DNA of 64,000 bases from Hyphomonadaceae bacterium JAD_PAG50586_4 (GCA_023242925.1 CP096134.1:1569501-1633500), one strand, 5' to 3'. Shown: positions 17,889 through 27,388, counted from the first letter of the stretch. The notes: generated by a model from the letters alone, not told the origin. A program made the numbers and translations.

Positions 17889-18011
17889 CGTCGAGTGGTC
17901 GGTCGAAAAACCGCAATAGAGTGTTTGCGGCGCGTAGGTTTTGGCAGTTGCGTTTGCCAATTCTCAAGCGCCCGCGCGCATATTGCCCATCCCTTAACGG
18001 GGTGAAGGGTT

Positions 18012-20084
18012 TTGTGGCTAAGGCGTGCATTCAAGAGCTCCATCGCGGGTAAAATCGCGGCGGCCGTGCTCATCTCGACGATCCTGGTCACGGCGGCGGG
18101 GTCGACGGCGGCGTTTTTGGTCTATCGCCAGAACGCGCTGCGCGGCGCGTTGAACGTCACGCTGGCCTATCTTGAAGAGCGTCAAAAGACGGAAGAGCGC
18201 GTCTTCGAGGATATTCGCGACATCCATTCGTCCGCTCAGCGCTTGTATGAACAACATCTAAAGACGACCGATCGCGGCGCGGCCCTCAGAGCATTCGAGC
18301 GGCTCTTTCCTGTGCAAGCGGATGGTTCGCGCCGCAGCGTCGATATGTTGTTCGACGGCGGACGCGCGACCGATGGCGTCAATGTCTTCGGCGTTGGCTC
18401 GTTCATGGCCAATGGCGGGGCAATGACCGCCAATGAGAAGATGGAGATTTACGCCGCCTATCTCGTGCTGCGCGATCTGGGGCCGATCATTCTGCCGCGG
18501 TTGGATAATCTTTATTTCTTCACGCCCAACAACCGCATGGTGATGTTTGCGCCAAATCGCGAGGATCGGCTGAATTTCTACCGCCACGAGGCGCCGGCGA
18601 CGTTCGCATTCCAGCATGAAGAATTCGCCCTGATCTCCACAGTGAGCGCAAATCCGGCCGCGCTCACGCGATGCACGGGGCTAAGGCGTTTTATCACCGA
18701 CCCAACCGGTCAGCGTTTGTCCTCGGCGTGCATGACCCCGCAGGACATTGACGGCCGACGTGTCGGCGCATGGGGCGCCAGCATCACGATGGCGGACGGC
18801 TTGCGCGCCTCCGTGGCGAGTGCGTTGCCGGGCACCAGCAACGCCATTCTAGATCGCCAGGGCGGTCTGATCGCGCACGGTGACCTGATTGGCGCCGATG
18901 CGGCGCGCAATATTGGCGCGGTTTCGGGCAGGCTTGGCGTTGTGCAGATTATGGAATTCATCCGCGCGTCGCAGGCGGATAGCGGTGTCTTGCCGCGCGT
19001 GGTCAACGGCAATTATGTCGTGTTCGCGCGGATCGATGGCCCCGATTGGATATTCCTGTCGATGGTGCCTGAGGAGATTGTGGCGCGGTATGCCAGCCAT
19101 AGCGCCGGCATGTTCTTCATCATCGGCGTTCTGGCCGTTCTCGCGCAGGTGCTGCTGCTGGCCTTCCTCATGTATCGCTGGGTGGTGCGCCCGACACTGC
19201 GCCTCACCGAAGCGGCCAGCGCCAATGCGAGCCTTTGCATCGAGGATATCGCCCAGCGCGACGACGAATTGGGCGAACTGGCGCGCGCGCTCACGGCGCG
19301 AGACCAACGCGACGCGGAGCGCTTACGCGCGCTGGCCGAGGCCAGCGATGCCGCTCAAGCGGCAAGCCAGGCCAAATCGCAATTCCTCTCGGCGATGAGT
19401 CATGAATTGCGCACGCCGCTCAACGCCGTGATTGGCTACACGGAAATCATGCGTGAGGACGCCGAGGAGGCCAAGCGCGCCACGGATGTCGCGGATCACA
19501 ATCGCGTCCTAACCGCCGCGCGCAGATTGCTGCACTTGATCAACGAAGTGCTCGATCTGTCGAAAGTTGAATCCGGGCGCCTTCAGCTCGAGCTTGAGCC
19601 CGCGAACATCGCCGAGCTCACCAACGATGCGCTCGACGCGATCCGGCCACAGGCCGAGGCGAACGGTAATAAACTCTTCATCGATGCGCCCGCCAACCTT
19701 CCGCTCGGCTATACCGACAATTTCAAGCTCGGGCAGTGCCTGCTCAATCTGCTGTCGAATGCTTGCAAGTTCACGCGCAACGGCAAAATTAGCGTCCGTG
19801 TTCGTCATGAGGACGGCTTGTTCGTATTCGATGTTGCCGACACCGGCGTGGGCATTCCCGCTGATAAGCTCGAAAATTTGTTCCAGCCCTTCGTGCAAGC
19901 CGATGCGTCGACAGCGCGCACCTTCGGTGGCACTGGCCTTGGCTTGGCGATCACGCGCCGCATGGCTCAACTCATGGGCGGCGATGTGACGGTGATCAGC
20001 ACGCCGGGCCAAGGTTCCGTTTTCACCTTGAGTGTTGCGGTGTCGCTCGGTGAAGAAGGAAAAACCGTGGTGGAAGCAGCGTAG
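18012..20084 (+). CDS. Membrane sensor histidine kinase
   Basis: This 690-residue kinase has a first membrane helix at about 12-37, a large periplasmic sensor region to about 360, and a second helix at about 366-391 (FFIIGVLAVLAQVLLLAFLM). A HAMP-like linker leads to HisKA with phospho-acceptor H464 (SAMSHELRTPLNAVIGYTE) and a HATPase domain with N box NLLSNACKFT, G1 DTGVGIP and G2 GGTGLGLAI. No receiver domain is attached and no response regulator is adjacent, so it is an orphan kinase. The start appears to be TTG 18012, as no in-frame ATG precedes the first helix. The sensed signal is unknown. Confidence 0.88.
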   Translation: MWLRRAFKSSIAGKIAAAVLISTILVTAAGSTAAFLVYRQNALRGALNVTLAYLEERQKTEERVFEDIRDIHSSAQRLYEQHLKTTDRGAALRAFERLFPVQADGSRRSVDMLFDGGRATDGVNVFGVGSFMANGGAMTANEKMEIYAAYLVLRDLGPIILPRLDNLYFFTPNNRMVMFAPNREDRLNFYRHEAPATFAFQHEEFALISTVSANPAALTRCTGLRRFITDPTGQRLSSACMTPQDIDGRRVGAWGASITMADGLRASVASALPGTSNAILDRQGGLIAHGDLIGADAARNIGAVSGRLGVVQIMEFIRASQADSGVLPRVVNGNYVVFARIDGPDWIFLSMVPEEIVARYASHSAGMFFIIGVLAVLAQVLLLAFLMYRWVVRPTLRLTEAASANASLCIEDIAQRDDELGELARALTARDQRDAERLRALAEASDAAQAASQAKSQFLSAMSHELRTPLNAVIGYTEIMREDAEEAKRATDVADHNRVLTAARRLLHLINEVLDLSKVESGRLQLELEPANIAELTNDALDAIRPQAEANGNKLFIDAPANLPLGYTDNFKLGQCLLNLLSNACKFTRNGKISVRVRHEDGLFVFDVADTGVGIPADKLENLFQPFVQADASTARTFGGTGLGLAITRRMAQLMGGDVTVISTPGQGSVFTLSVAVSLGEEGKTVVEAA

Positions 20085-20121
20085 GGCTAGGATTCCGCTA
20101 CAGCATGCGCACATAGGCGCC

Positions 20122-20700
20122 GTGGTGCGAGCGCTCGACAAATTGGTGGCGGAGATTCACGCATGCCGCGCGTGCGATCTGCCGCATGATCCGCGCCCGG
20201 TCGTGTGGGTGCATCCCGACGCCCAGATTCTCATCGCGGGCCAAGCGCCTGGCCGGCGCGTGCACGAGACTGGCATTCCTTGGAATGACGCCTCCGGTGA
20301 TCGTCTGCGCGCTTGGCTGCACATGGATCGCGACGCATTCTACGACAAGACAAAGATCGCGGTCGCGGCGCTGGGCTTCTGCTTTCCCGGGACCGTGAAG
20401 GGCGCGGATCTTCCACCGCGCCGCGAATGCGCCCCACTTTGGCGTCCGAGACTTTTGCCACTGTTGCAGAATGTACGTTTGACCCTGCTGGTCGGAACGT
20501 ACGCGCAGCGCTATCATTTAGGGGCTGCGGTGAAACGAACTCTGGGTGAGACGGTCGGCGCTTGGCGCGACTATCCGCCGGAGGTCATGCCTTTGCCGCA
20601 TCCATCTTGGCGGAATAGCGCATGGCTCAAACGCAATCCCTGGTTCGAGGCGGACGTTTTGCCCGAGTTGCGGCGCAGAGTTTCATTGGCCTTGCGTTGA
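20122..20700 (+). CDS. Uracil-DNA glycosylase family protein
   Basis: This protein of about 192 residues has an N-terminal CRACDLP segment, then the UDG motif 1-like ILIAGQAPGRRVHETGIPW, NDASGDRLRAWL, a FYDKTKIAVAALGFCFPG strand and the C-terminal motif 2-like LPHPSWRNSAWLKRNPWF. It belongs to the Fe-S/UDG superfamily branch often annotated only as UDG family in alphaproteobacteria. True uracil excision is uncertain. GTG 20122 (or 20125) is chosen because upstream in-frame codons overlap the kinase. Its 3' end overlaps the next gene by 79 bp. Confidence 0.72.
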   Translation: MVRALDKLVAEIHACRACDLPHDPRPVVWVHPDAQILIAGQAPGRRVHETGIPWNDASGDRLRAWLHMDRDAFYDKTKIAVAALGFCFPGTVKGADLPPRRECAPLWRPRLLPLLQNVRLTLLVGTYAQRYHLGAAVKRTLGETVGAWRDYPPEVMPLPHPSWRNSAWLKRNPWFEADVLPELRRRVSLALR

Positions 20701-21668
20701 TGCTGATCGGGGCCTGCGTGCCGACTGTGCAGCAGGCGCAATCGCCGCTGGCGGAGTTTCGCGGACCCGGTTTCGATGTCGCGAATGAACGCTTCTATTC
20801 CTTCGATGGCGCGCCGCTTGGCCTGACGGCGTGGCTGCCAGTGGGGCAAGAGCCGACAGCCGTGCTGATCGCGCTGCACGGCATGAACGATTATGCGAAT
20901 ACGTATTACCTGGCGGGGCCGTGGTTCGCGCAGCATGGCGTTGCGCTCTACGCGTACGACGCGCGTGGCTTCGGACGTTCGCCCAATCGCGGGGTGTGGG
21001 CTGGCGAGCGCTTGATGACGGAAGACCTGCGCACGGCTGTCGCGGTGGCGCGGCGCACGCATCCCAATGCTACAATCGGCGTGATCGGCGACAGCATGGG
21101 GGCTGCGACCACGATCGCGACGTTTGGCGAGCCCAATGCGCCGCAGGTTGATCGCGTCGTGCTCGTGGCTCCGGCGGTGTGGGGCTGGTCGACCCTGCCG
21201 GACACGTACGCGCTGACGCTCTGGGTCGGCGCCCACACCTTTCCTTGGCGCGCCGTCTCGCCGCCGCGCGGCGTTGTGCGCACCCGCACGGCCTCGGACA
21301 ATCGCGAGGCGTTGCTGCAAGCGGGACGCGCGCCGCACATGATTTGGAGCACGCGTATCGATGCGTTGTATGGTTTGGTTGGCCTGATGGAGAAGGCGTC
21401 CGAGCGGGCTGCCAATCTCAGTGGCGATGTGCTCTTCCTTTACGGCGCAAACGACCAAATCATCCCGCGTAATTCGGCGCTCCGCGCTGCACGCCGCCTG
21501 CCGCGCAGCGTGCGCACCGCTTATTACGAAAACGGCTGGCACTGGCTGCTGCGCGACCAGCAGCGCGAGGTCGTTTACGAGGATATCTTGACCTTCCTGC
21601 GCGATCCTGCCGCGCCTTTACCGTCCGGCGCGCCGCCGCTCCTGCCGATCGTCCAAGCAAATCGTTAA
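20622..21668 (+). CDS. Alpha/beta hydrolase lipoprotein (monoacylglycerol lipase-like)
   Basis: This 348-residue protein has an Arg-containing n-region, a hydrophobic helix and lipobox LIGAC near residue 32, so it is probably a membrane-anchored lipoprotein. The hydrolase core shows the oxyanion segment ALHGMNDYANTYY, the nucleophile elbow GDSMGA, the acid in LYGANDQIIP and the histidine in YENGWHWLLRD. This arrangement fits monoacylglycerol lipase or lysophospholipase-like serine hydrolases. The ATG at 20622 lies inside the UDG gene; it is kept because it supplies the whole signal sequence. Confidence 0.8.
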   Translation: MAQTQSLVRGGRFARVAAQSFIGLALMLIGACVPTVQQAQSPLAEFRGPGFDVANERFYSFDGAPLGLTAWLPVGQEPTAVLIALHGMNDYANTYYLAGPWFAQHGVALYAYDARGFGRSPNRGVWAGERLMTEDLRTAVAVARRTHPNATIGVIGDSMGAATTIATFGEPNAPQVDRVVLVAPAVWGWSTLPDTYALTLWVGAHTFPWRAVSPPRGVVRTRTASDNREALLQAGRAPHMIWSTRIDALYGLVGLMEKASERAANLSGDVLFLYGANDQIIPRNSALRAARRLPRSVRTAYYENGWHWLLRDQQREVVYEDILTFLRDPAAPLPSGAPPLLPIVQANR

Positions 21669-21694
21669 CGGGATTGTCCTAGGCTCGCCGCGCT

Positions 21695-22771
21695 ATGGCT
21701 GCGGCGGCTGCAAAACCCCTGTTCGACAAGCGCAAGATGGCGCTTGCCAAAGCGCGTTTCCGCGCCTGGTGGGAAGGCGAGCAATTCGATGAGGATGCCG
21801 CCCTGGCCGCGATCGAGGCCGACCACGTAGCGGCCAATGAAAACGTCGACCAAGGCGAACTCGAAGAGGAGCTCTTTGAGTTCGACATGCCCCCGCGCCT
21901 CTCGGCGCTCCAGGTGCTCTGGGGCGAGGCACGCATTCGTCCGGGCGAGGAGAGCGCGGACGGCCTGCAGGTCGCGCGCCTTGGCTTGCAAGCAGACGGC
22001 GTGCTGGCGCTGTTTGGGCCGGGGCTGGCGGCGCCGCTTGTGGCGGTTGCGGCAAAGCATCCTGGTCGCATCGAAATCTATGAATGGCGCGAAGAGACGA
22101 TCGCAGCGCTTCGTCATCAAGTCAAAGAAGCAAAGCTCACCGATCGTGTGAACGTCACGCTGATCGATTTGGAATCGCATGCGCTGCCCGCGGGCGCGTT
22201 TGACGGTCTCTTCAGCACGGACGATTTTGCCTATGCGAGTTTTCAGCCGCACTTGGCGCAGCAGATCATGAAGGGCCTGAAGCCAGGTGCTTGTGCGGTA
22301 ATTGAAGCCTACGTTGGCTTCAAGGCGGCTGAGTTCGCCACAGCATTCGCATCGTGCTTCGCCGAGCCGCAAATCCGCCCGCACGGCGATCTGTTGAAAG
22401 TTCTCACGGACACCGGCCTCATCGTTGAAGGCGATGAGGACATCACTGACGAGTTCTTGGCGCTTGCGCGCACGAGTTTCCTCGGCTTGGGCCAGAAGCT
22501 TGCGGATGCGACCAAGCTCAGTGTCGCCGCTGCGCGCGAATTGGCCTGGGAAGCGGAAGCGTGGAAGACGCGCCTGCGCCTTCTCGCGCAATTGCGCCTG
22601 CAACGCCGCCGCATCATCGTGCGCCGGCCGATGGAAGAAGTCGCGGTTGAGGCGCAAGCGGAGACCGTGAAACCGCAAGCGCCGGAAAATGAGCCTGAGC
22701 CGGACACGACCAAGCACCTAGAGATCATGCAGAAGGTCCTGGCCGAGACCGACAAAAACAAAACGCGTTAG
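21695..22771 (+). CDS. SAM-dependent methyltransferase-like protein
   Basis: This 358-residue cytoplasmic protein has a Rossmann-like methyltransferase core: a strand-loop GVLALFGPGLAAPLVAVAAK in place of the usual GxGxG, an acidic residue ending strand 2 (RIEIYEWREE), DRVNVTLIDLESHALPAGAF, and a motif IV-like FDGLFSTDDF. The N-terminal 70 residues and the acidic, Glu/Pro-rich C-terminal 60 residues are extensions. The degenerate SAM loop means activity is uncertain. Its stop overlaps that of the convergent iron transporter ATPase by 4 bp. Confidence 0.6.
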   Translation: MAAAAAKPLFDKRKMALAKARFRAWWEGEQFDEDAALAAIEADHVAANENVDQGELEEELFEFDMPPRLSALQVLWGEARIRPGEESADGLQVARLGLQADGVLALFGPGLAAPLVAVAAKHPGRIEIYEWREETIAALRHQVKEAKLTDRVNVTLIDLESHALPAGAFDGLFSTDDFAYASFQPHLAQQIMKGLKPGACAVIEAYVGFKAAEFATAFASCFAEPQIRPHGDLLKVLTDTGLIVEGDEDITDEFLALARTSFLGLGQKLADATKLSVAAARELAWEAEAWKTRLRLLAQLRLQRRRIIVRRPMEEVAVEAQAETVKPQAPENEPEPDTTKHLEIMQKVLAETDKNKTR

Positions 22772-23781
22772 ACCGCGAACGCAAACGCACCCGTTGGCGC
22801 CAGCTCCACATCGACAGTCTCGCCCAAATTGATCCGCGCCGGCGCCAAAGCGCGCCAGATCAGGCCTCGCGATTCCAAACGCACCAGATCATGCGCGCCA
22901 TGCGGACGCACATCCAGAACACGCACCCCGGCGCCGGCACGAAGCGCGATAGCTTCCGCGCGCACCGCCACATCCGCCTCGGCGCCTTCCGCGAGATGCG
23001 CCGCAGCGACATTGCCGAACGGTGTTTGCACGACACCACTTTGGACGCGCCCGCGATAGGAATTGATTGGTCCGAGCGCGGCGGCGACGTGGAGCGATGC
23101 GGGCCTGTCATAGGCTTCGCGTGGCGGAGCCTCTTGCAGCATTCGCCCAGCCTTCAAAATCGCCAAACGATCCGCGACTTGCAGCGCATCCTCGGCGTCG
23201 TGCGTGACGAAGATGGTGGTGGTCTTGGTTTCGGCGAGGGTCGTCAGTGTCGCGTCTCGCAATTCGGCGCGTAACACTGGGTCCAGACCGGAGAAGGGCT
23301 CATCAAGCAACACCGCGCGCGGCGCGGGCGCCAGAGCGCGGGCGAGTGCGACGCGCTGTTGCTCGCCACCGGAGAGTTCGTGCGGATAGGCGTGCGCGCG
23401 ATGCTTGAGGCCCACGCGATCGAGCCAGCGCAGCGTTTTCTCGTCACGTTCAGCGCGGGCGAGTTTGTCCAGGCCGAACGCCACGTTTGCGCCGGCGGTC
23501 AAATGCGGAAACAGCGCGTAGTCCTGAAACACCATGCCGATACGGCGCGCTTCGGCCGCCAATGTGCGGCTTGGTGTAGAAACGATCTCATCGCCGATGC
23601 GCACTTGGCCCGCGTCCACGGCTTCGAGCCCGGCGATCAAGCGCATGATCGTGGACTTGCCGGAGCCGGAGGGGCCGAGCAGCGCCAGCACCTTCGCTTC
23701 GGGCGCCGTGAGCGAAACCGAGTCCAGCGCCGCAACGCCCGCATATGCACGGCTCACATTTGTGAGTGATACGCTACTCAT
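22768..23781 (-). CDS. fbpC: Fe3+ ABC transporter ATP-binding protein
   Basis: This 337-residue ATPase has Walker A GPSGSGKST, Q-loop VFQDYALFPHLT, signature LSGGEQQRVALARAL, Walker B AVLLDEPFSGLD and the switch histidine in IFVTHDAEDAL. After about residue 235 comes a TOBE-type regulatory domain (GPINSYRGRVQSGVVQTPFG). The sequence resembles FbpC/PotA-type importers. It overlaps the permease gene by 8 bp, and the third gene encodes the binding protein, so the three form an importer operon transcribed leftward from the promoter near 26460. Confidence 0.9.
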   Translation of the reverse strand: MSSVSLTNVSRAYAGVAALDSVSLTAPEAKVLALLGPSGSGKSTIMRLIAGLEAVDAGQVRIGDEIVSTPSRTLAAEARRIGMVFQDYALFPHLTAGANVAFGLDKLARAERDEKTLRWLDRVGLKHRAHAYPHELSGGEQQRVALARALAPAPRAVLLDEPFSGLDPVLRAELRDATLTTLAETKTTTIFVTHDAEDALQVADRLAILKAGRMLQEAPPREAYDRPASLHVAAALGPINSYRGRVQSGVVQTPFGNVAAAHLAEGAEADVAVRAEAIALRAGAGVRVLDVRPHGAHDLVRLESRGLIWRALAPARINLGETVDVELAPTGAFAFAV

Positions 23782-25360
23782 GCGCGCCTGCCCTTGTTTT
23801 CGCGATGCCGCGCGTCAGCAGCAATATCGGGAGAAGGCCCGCGACGAAGATCAACAGCGACGGCGTCGCCGCTTCAAGCAAACGCTCGTCGCTTGCATAG
23901 GTGCTGGCTTTTACGGCCAACGTGTCGAAGTCAAACGGGCGCAAGATCAAGGTCGCAGGCAATTCCTTGAGAATCTCCACGAACAAGATGAGCGCCGCCG
24001 CCGCGAGGCTCGGCGCGGCGATCGGCAAATCGACGCGCAGGAAGCGTCGCCAAGGGCCCGCACCCAGCGTCCGCGCTGACGCATCGAGGCCCCTCGAGAG
24101 TCGCGCTAGGCCTGCGTCGATGGGCTGAATGCCGGCCGACGCGAAGCGCGCCGCGTAGGTCCACAAGAGGGCAAGGACGGCGACGCCTGCGCCAAAGCCG
24201 CCAACCCAACCGGCCTCACGCGCCATGCCAAAAAGCGCGAGCATGCCCATCGCGATCACAGCGCCGGGCGCAGCGTAGCCAATGCTCGCTGCAAGCAGCG
24301 AAGTTTTTCCAAAGGCGCCGATGCGTCGCGCGGCGACAGCGATAGCGGCGGCAAGTGCAAGCGTCAGCAGCGCGCCCCCGGCGGAGAGGGTGACGGAATT
24401 GACGAACGGCCCAATCACGTCTTCGACGTTTGCGTGCACTAAGGCGAGCCGCGTCAGCCATGCCAGCGGTGCGATGGCGCCGAGCACGATAAGCGCCGTG
24501 CAAAACACAAATGCGCCGGCGCCAGCAAGTGAGTTCAATTCATATCGCGGCAGGGGTCGCCACCGGCTTGAACCGCCGCCGAACGCAGCGCGTCCGCGCG
24601 CGTAGCGCTCGATGATGAGAAATGCCACGGCCGCAAGCAACAGCACGGAGGCGATCTGCAGCGCCGCTTGCGAACTGCCATGTGCGTACCAAGCACGAAA
24701 GATCGCAGTGGAAAGCGTGGTCAAACCAAAGTGCTGCGCCGCACCGTAATCCGCCGCGATCTCCATGCACGCCAGAGCGCCGCCGGCCGCGATGCCAGGG
24801 CGCGCCAACGGCAACGCCACGCGCCAGAACACAGAGAGCGGTTTTGCGCCAAGCATGCGCGCTGCTTCAATCGCGCACGACGATTGGCTGACGAACGCTG
24901 CACGCGCGGCGAGATACACATAAGGATAAAGGCCAACGGCGTAGATGAAGGCCGCGCCCCAGAAGCCTTCGACGCGGTACGGGATCAGTCCGCCCGCCCA
25001 GGTGAGGCTCGTGTAGGAATAGGCGAGCACGTAGGACGGCGCCGCAAGCGGGATCACGAGCAGCCATTCGAACACGCCCCGGCCCGGGAACTTGCACAGG
25101 CTGACCAGCCACGCTGCGCCCGCGCCGAAGACAATCGCGCCGCCGCCGCCTGCGAGCATCAACGTGAACGTGCCGACCGCACCGTCGCGCGTGAGGTTGG
25201 CGCCGAAAGTCGCGCCTTCGCCCGTGCCAAACATGGCGAGCAGCAACACGATGGCCACCGGGGCTGCGCACACCAAGGTCGCCAAAGCGGCTGCGAGCGC
25301 CACGCCGTCCAGGCGTAACGCTCGCGTATTAGAGACCGGAAGTGTGTCCGACGTGCTCAT
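23774..25360 (-). CDS. fbpB: Fe3+ ABC transporter permease
   Basis: This 528-residue permease is a fused double permease of the FbpB/ThiP type with about 12 membrane helices. Two EAA loops that contact the ATPase are visible: IEAARMLGAKPLSVFWRVAL in the first half and LDASARTLGAGPWRRFLRVD in the second. It carries substrate from the periplasmic binding protein across the inner membrane. The short N-terminal cytosolic stretch (MSTSDTLPVSNTRALRLDG) precedes helix 1. It lies 28 bp after the binding-protein gene. Confidence 0.9.
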   Translation of the reverse strand: MSTSDTLPVSNTRALRLDGVALAAALATLVCAAPVAIVLLLAMFGTGEGATFGANLTRDGAVGTFTLMLAGGGGAIVFGAGAAWLVSLCKFPGRGVFEWLLVIPLAAPSYVLAYSYTSLTWAGGLIPYRVEGFWGAAFIYAVGLYPYVYLAARAAFVSQSSCAIEAARMLGAKPLSVFWRVALPLARPGIAAGGALACMEIAADYGAAQHFGLTTLSTAIFRAWYAHGSSQAALQIASVLLLAAVAFLIIERYARGRAAFGGGSSRWRPLPRYELNSLAGAGAFVFCTALIVLGAIAPLAWLTRLALVHANVEDVIGPFVNSVTLSAGGALLTLALAAAIAVAARRIGAFGKTSLLAASIGYAAPGAVIAMGMLALFGMAREAGWVGGFGAGVAVLALLWTYAARFASAGIQPIDAGLARLSRGLDASARTLGAGPWRRFLRVDLPIAAPSLAAAALILFVEILKELPATLILRPFDFDTLAVKASTYASDERLLEAATPSLLIFVAGLLPILLLTRGIAKTRAGAHE

Positions 25361-25388
25361 GCGCTCGCCGCTTCTAACGCGCTTGCGC

Positions 25389-26429
25389 TTAGCGCCAACC
25401 GACTTCTTCGAAAATGCGCGCCGCTTCCGCCTGATGGCGACCCAAAGCGTCGAGCGGGATGTCCTCTTCCTTGAAGCTGCCGAGAGCCACCAGACCGGGC
25501 GCCGCCGGAATTTCCGGGCGGATCGGGAATTCGACGTTCAATGGCGCGAGCATGGTTTGCGCGGCGTCGCTCACCAAATATTCGAGCAGCTGCACCGCCT
25601 TGTCGCGCCGCTTGGCGTGCGACGTGACGCCCGCGCCCGAAATGTTGATGTGCGTTCCGGCGCCGGCTTGATCCGGGAAGACCATACCGATGTTTTCGGC
25701 AATCGCGCGATCGGCCGGGTCTTCCGATTGGAGTAGGCGGAAGTAATAATAGTGATTGCAGATCGTGGCCTGCGCTTCGCCGGCCGCTACAGCCTTGATT
25801 TGATCGGTGTCGCTGCCTTGGGGGTCGCGCGCGAAGTTCGCGCGCACGCCGGCTGCCCAGGCGCGTGCGTTCTCAACGCCGAGCCGTTCAATGCGTGAGG
25901 CGAGCGTGGAGAGCTGATACACGTTGGTCGAGCTGCGCGCGACGATCTGACCGCGGAATCGCGCATCGGCCAGATTGTCGTACGAAGCGACTTCTTCCGC
26001 GCGCACGCCATCCTTGCGATAGACGATCACGCGCGCGCGCTTGGTGAAGCCCCAATAGGCGCCGTCCGGATCGCGCAGACGCGCCGGCACACCGGCCTCG
26101 AGCGCTGGCGTCGTCAGATTCTGCAGGAGGCCCGCGTCCTTGATGCGCCAGAGATTGCCGGCGTCGGCGGCGACCACGAGGTCCGCTTCGGTCGCGTCGC
26201 CCTCGGCGCGCAGGCGCTCCAACAATTGCTCAGCATTGGCTGGAAGCACGCGCACAGCGATGCCGGTGGCTTCTTCGAAGGCGTTGTAGAGCAGGCGATC
26301 GGCGTCGTAGTGGCGCGCCGAGTAGATGTTCACAAAATTCTCGTCGCCACCGCCCGAACTCGGGTTGCAGGCGGCCAGCGCGGTGGCGGACGCGCCAAGT
26401 GCGAAGGCGCGGCGGCTCAAATTGAACAT
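25389..26429 (-). CDS. fbpA: Fe3+ ABC transporter substrate-binding protein
   Basis: This 346-residue protein has a signal with twin arginines and a lipobox-like end (MFNLSRRAFALGASATALAAC), so it may be Tat-exported and lipid-anchored. The mature part matches FbpA/FutA ferric-binding proteins: VNIYSARHYDADRLLYNAFE at the start, the hinge ADLVVAADAGNLWRIKDAGL, and the iron-ligand tyrosine pair region AQATICNHYYYFRLLQS. The ATG at 26429 is chosen because the earlier in-frame codons overlap the inverted-repeat operator. It is the first gene of the importer operon. Confidence 0.9.
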   Translation of the reverse strand: MFNLSRRAFALGASATALAACNPSSGGGDENFVNIYSARHYDADRLLYNAFEEATGIAVRVLPANAEQLLERLRAEGDATEADLVVAADAGNLWRIKDAGLLQNLTTPALEAGVPARLRDPDGAYWGFTKRARVIVYRKDGVRAEEVASYDNLADARFRGQIVARSSTNVYQLSTLASRIERLGVENARAWAAGVRANFARDPQGSDTDQIKAVAAGEAQATICNHYYYFRLLQSEDPADRAIAENIGMVFPDQAGAGTHINISGAGVTSHAKRRDKAVQLLEYLVSDAAQTMLAPLNVEFPIRPEIPAAPGLVALGSFKEEDIPLDALGRHQAEAARIFEEVGWR

Positions 26430-26451
26430 CAGGGCTACTCCCAGCCAAAAC

Positions 26452-26468
26452 TTGCGAACTATTCGCAA
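26452..26468. promoter_or_regulatory. Fur-like operator upstream of the iron importer
   Basis: TTGCGAA-CTA-TTCGCAA is a perfect 7-bp inverted repeat 22 bp upstream of the ferric-binding-protein start codon. Its form resembles alphaproteobacterial Fur/Mur boxes of the TGC-N-AAT...ATT-N-GCA kind. Iron repression of the importer is the natural reading. The assignment to Fur rather than another regulator is inference. Confidence 0.6.
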
Positions 26469-26581
26469 ATGGCCCGGAATGCGCTGGAAGGTCAAGCCCG
26501 CGCGCACAGGGCCGCTTGACGCAGGCCGGGCGTCGCATCATGTTCCGCGCCCTTCGGACCCCAGCTTCTGGGCGGCGGTTC

Positions 26582-26656
26582 GGGCGCGTAGCTCAGCGGG
26601 AGAGCACTCCCTTCACACGGGAGGGGTCACAGGTTCAATCCCTGTCGCGCCCACCA
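26582..26656 (+). tRNA. tRNA-Val (CAC)
   Basis: GGGCGCG (26582-26588) pairs with CGCGCCC (26646-26652), followed by A and encoded CCA. The D arm AGCTCAGCGGGAGAGC, anticodon arm CTCCC-TTCACAC-GGGAG with anticodon CAC, and T arm with GGTTCAATCC are all present and normal. It lies alone between the iron importer promoter and the regulator gene, and no integrase or attachment-site repeat is seen beside it. Confidence 0.96.
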
Positions 26657-26688
26657 TTTCCGATAGCAGCCTTTCGGCCAGAGCGCCG

Positions 26689-27381
26689 TTATTCCCAGCG
26701 TGGGTCGGTGATGCTGAAGAAGACGCGTGCGGATTTTTTGCCGCCGGCGAGGACGGCGTGCGGCGTGGTGGAATCGAATTGGAGGCTGTCGCCGACCTCT
26801 AGCGTCAGCGGCGCGTAATATTCGGTTTCGACGATGACGCTGCCTTCCACCACCATGAGAAATTCTTCGCCGGGGTGAGTGACGAACGGGCCATGCTCTT
26901 CAAGCGAGTGCGCTGTGAGCTCGGCGATGCCGGCCACCATGCGGCGATAGAGAAAGTCGGTGCAAAGATATTCGTAATCGCCGTTGTTCTGCGACACGCG
27001 ATGACCTTCGCCGCGGCGGGTCACAGTGCGCCAGCCGCTCGCGTTCACCGGCTGCTGCGTGCGCGTCTCGTCGGAGCGCACCATGCGATTGACGATCTGG
27101 CTGAAATCCGCGTCGAGCGCGCGGGCCAGCGCGTGTGCGCGATCGAACGAGAGCGTGATCTGGCCGGTCTCAACGCGCGACAGCGCCGATTGCGAAATCT
27201 TCGAGCGCTCGCTCAAATCCTTTAGCGTCCAGCCGCGATCGGCGCGCAATTTGCGCACCGCTGTGCCGAAGCTGGCTTGATCGAACGGCGTTTCTTCACT
27301 TGACGCTTCCCGCGGCTCGGGACGCGGCTCAGCATTGCCCGTGCTCAGGATCAGATGATTGCGCAGATCACGGACGTCCAT
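26689..27381 (-). CDS. XRE-family regulator with C-terminal cupin domain
   Basis: This 230-residue protein has an N-terminal disordered stretch, an XRE helix-turn-helix at about 40-95 (FGTAVRKLRADRGWTLKDLS, SQSALSRVETGQITLSFDRA) and a cupin domain at about 150-225 (HPGEEFLMVVEGSVIVETEY, LEVGDSLQFDSTTPHAVLAG). Such proteins are small-molecule-responsive repressors. It is 7 bp downstream of dgcA in the same direction and is paralogous to the regulator at 37203, which sits beside dgcN. It probably controls the D-glutamate-type locus; the ligand is unknown. Confidence 0.88.
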   Translation of the reverse strand: MDVRDLRNHLILSTGNAEPRPEPREASSEETPFDQASFGTAVRKLRADRGWTLKDLSERSKISQSALSRVETGQITLSFDRAHALARALDADFSQIVNRMVRSDETRTQQPVNASGWRTVTRRGEGHRVSQNNGDYEYLCTDFLYRRMVAGIAELTAHSLEEHGPFVTHPGEEFLMVVEGSVIVETEYYAPLTLEVGDSLQFDSTTPHAVLAGGKKSARVFFSITDPRWE

Positions 27382-27388
27382 GAATTAC

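Noticed and set aside
26582..26656. Integrated element at tRNA-Val
   Set aside because: No integrase, no direct repeat of the tRNA 3' end and ordinary chromosomal genes on both sides.
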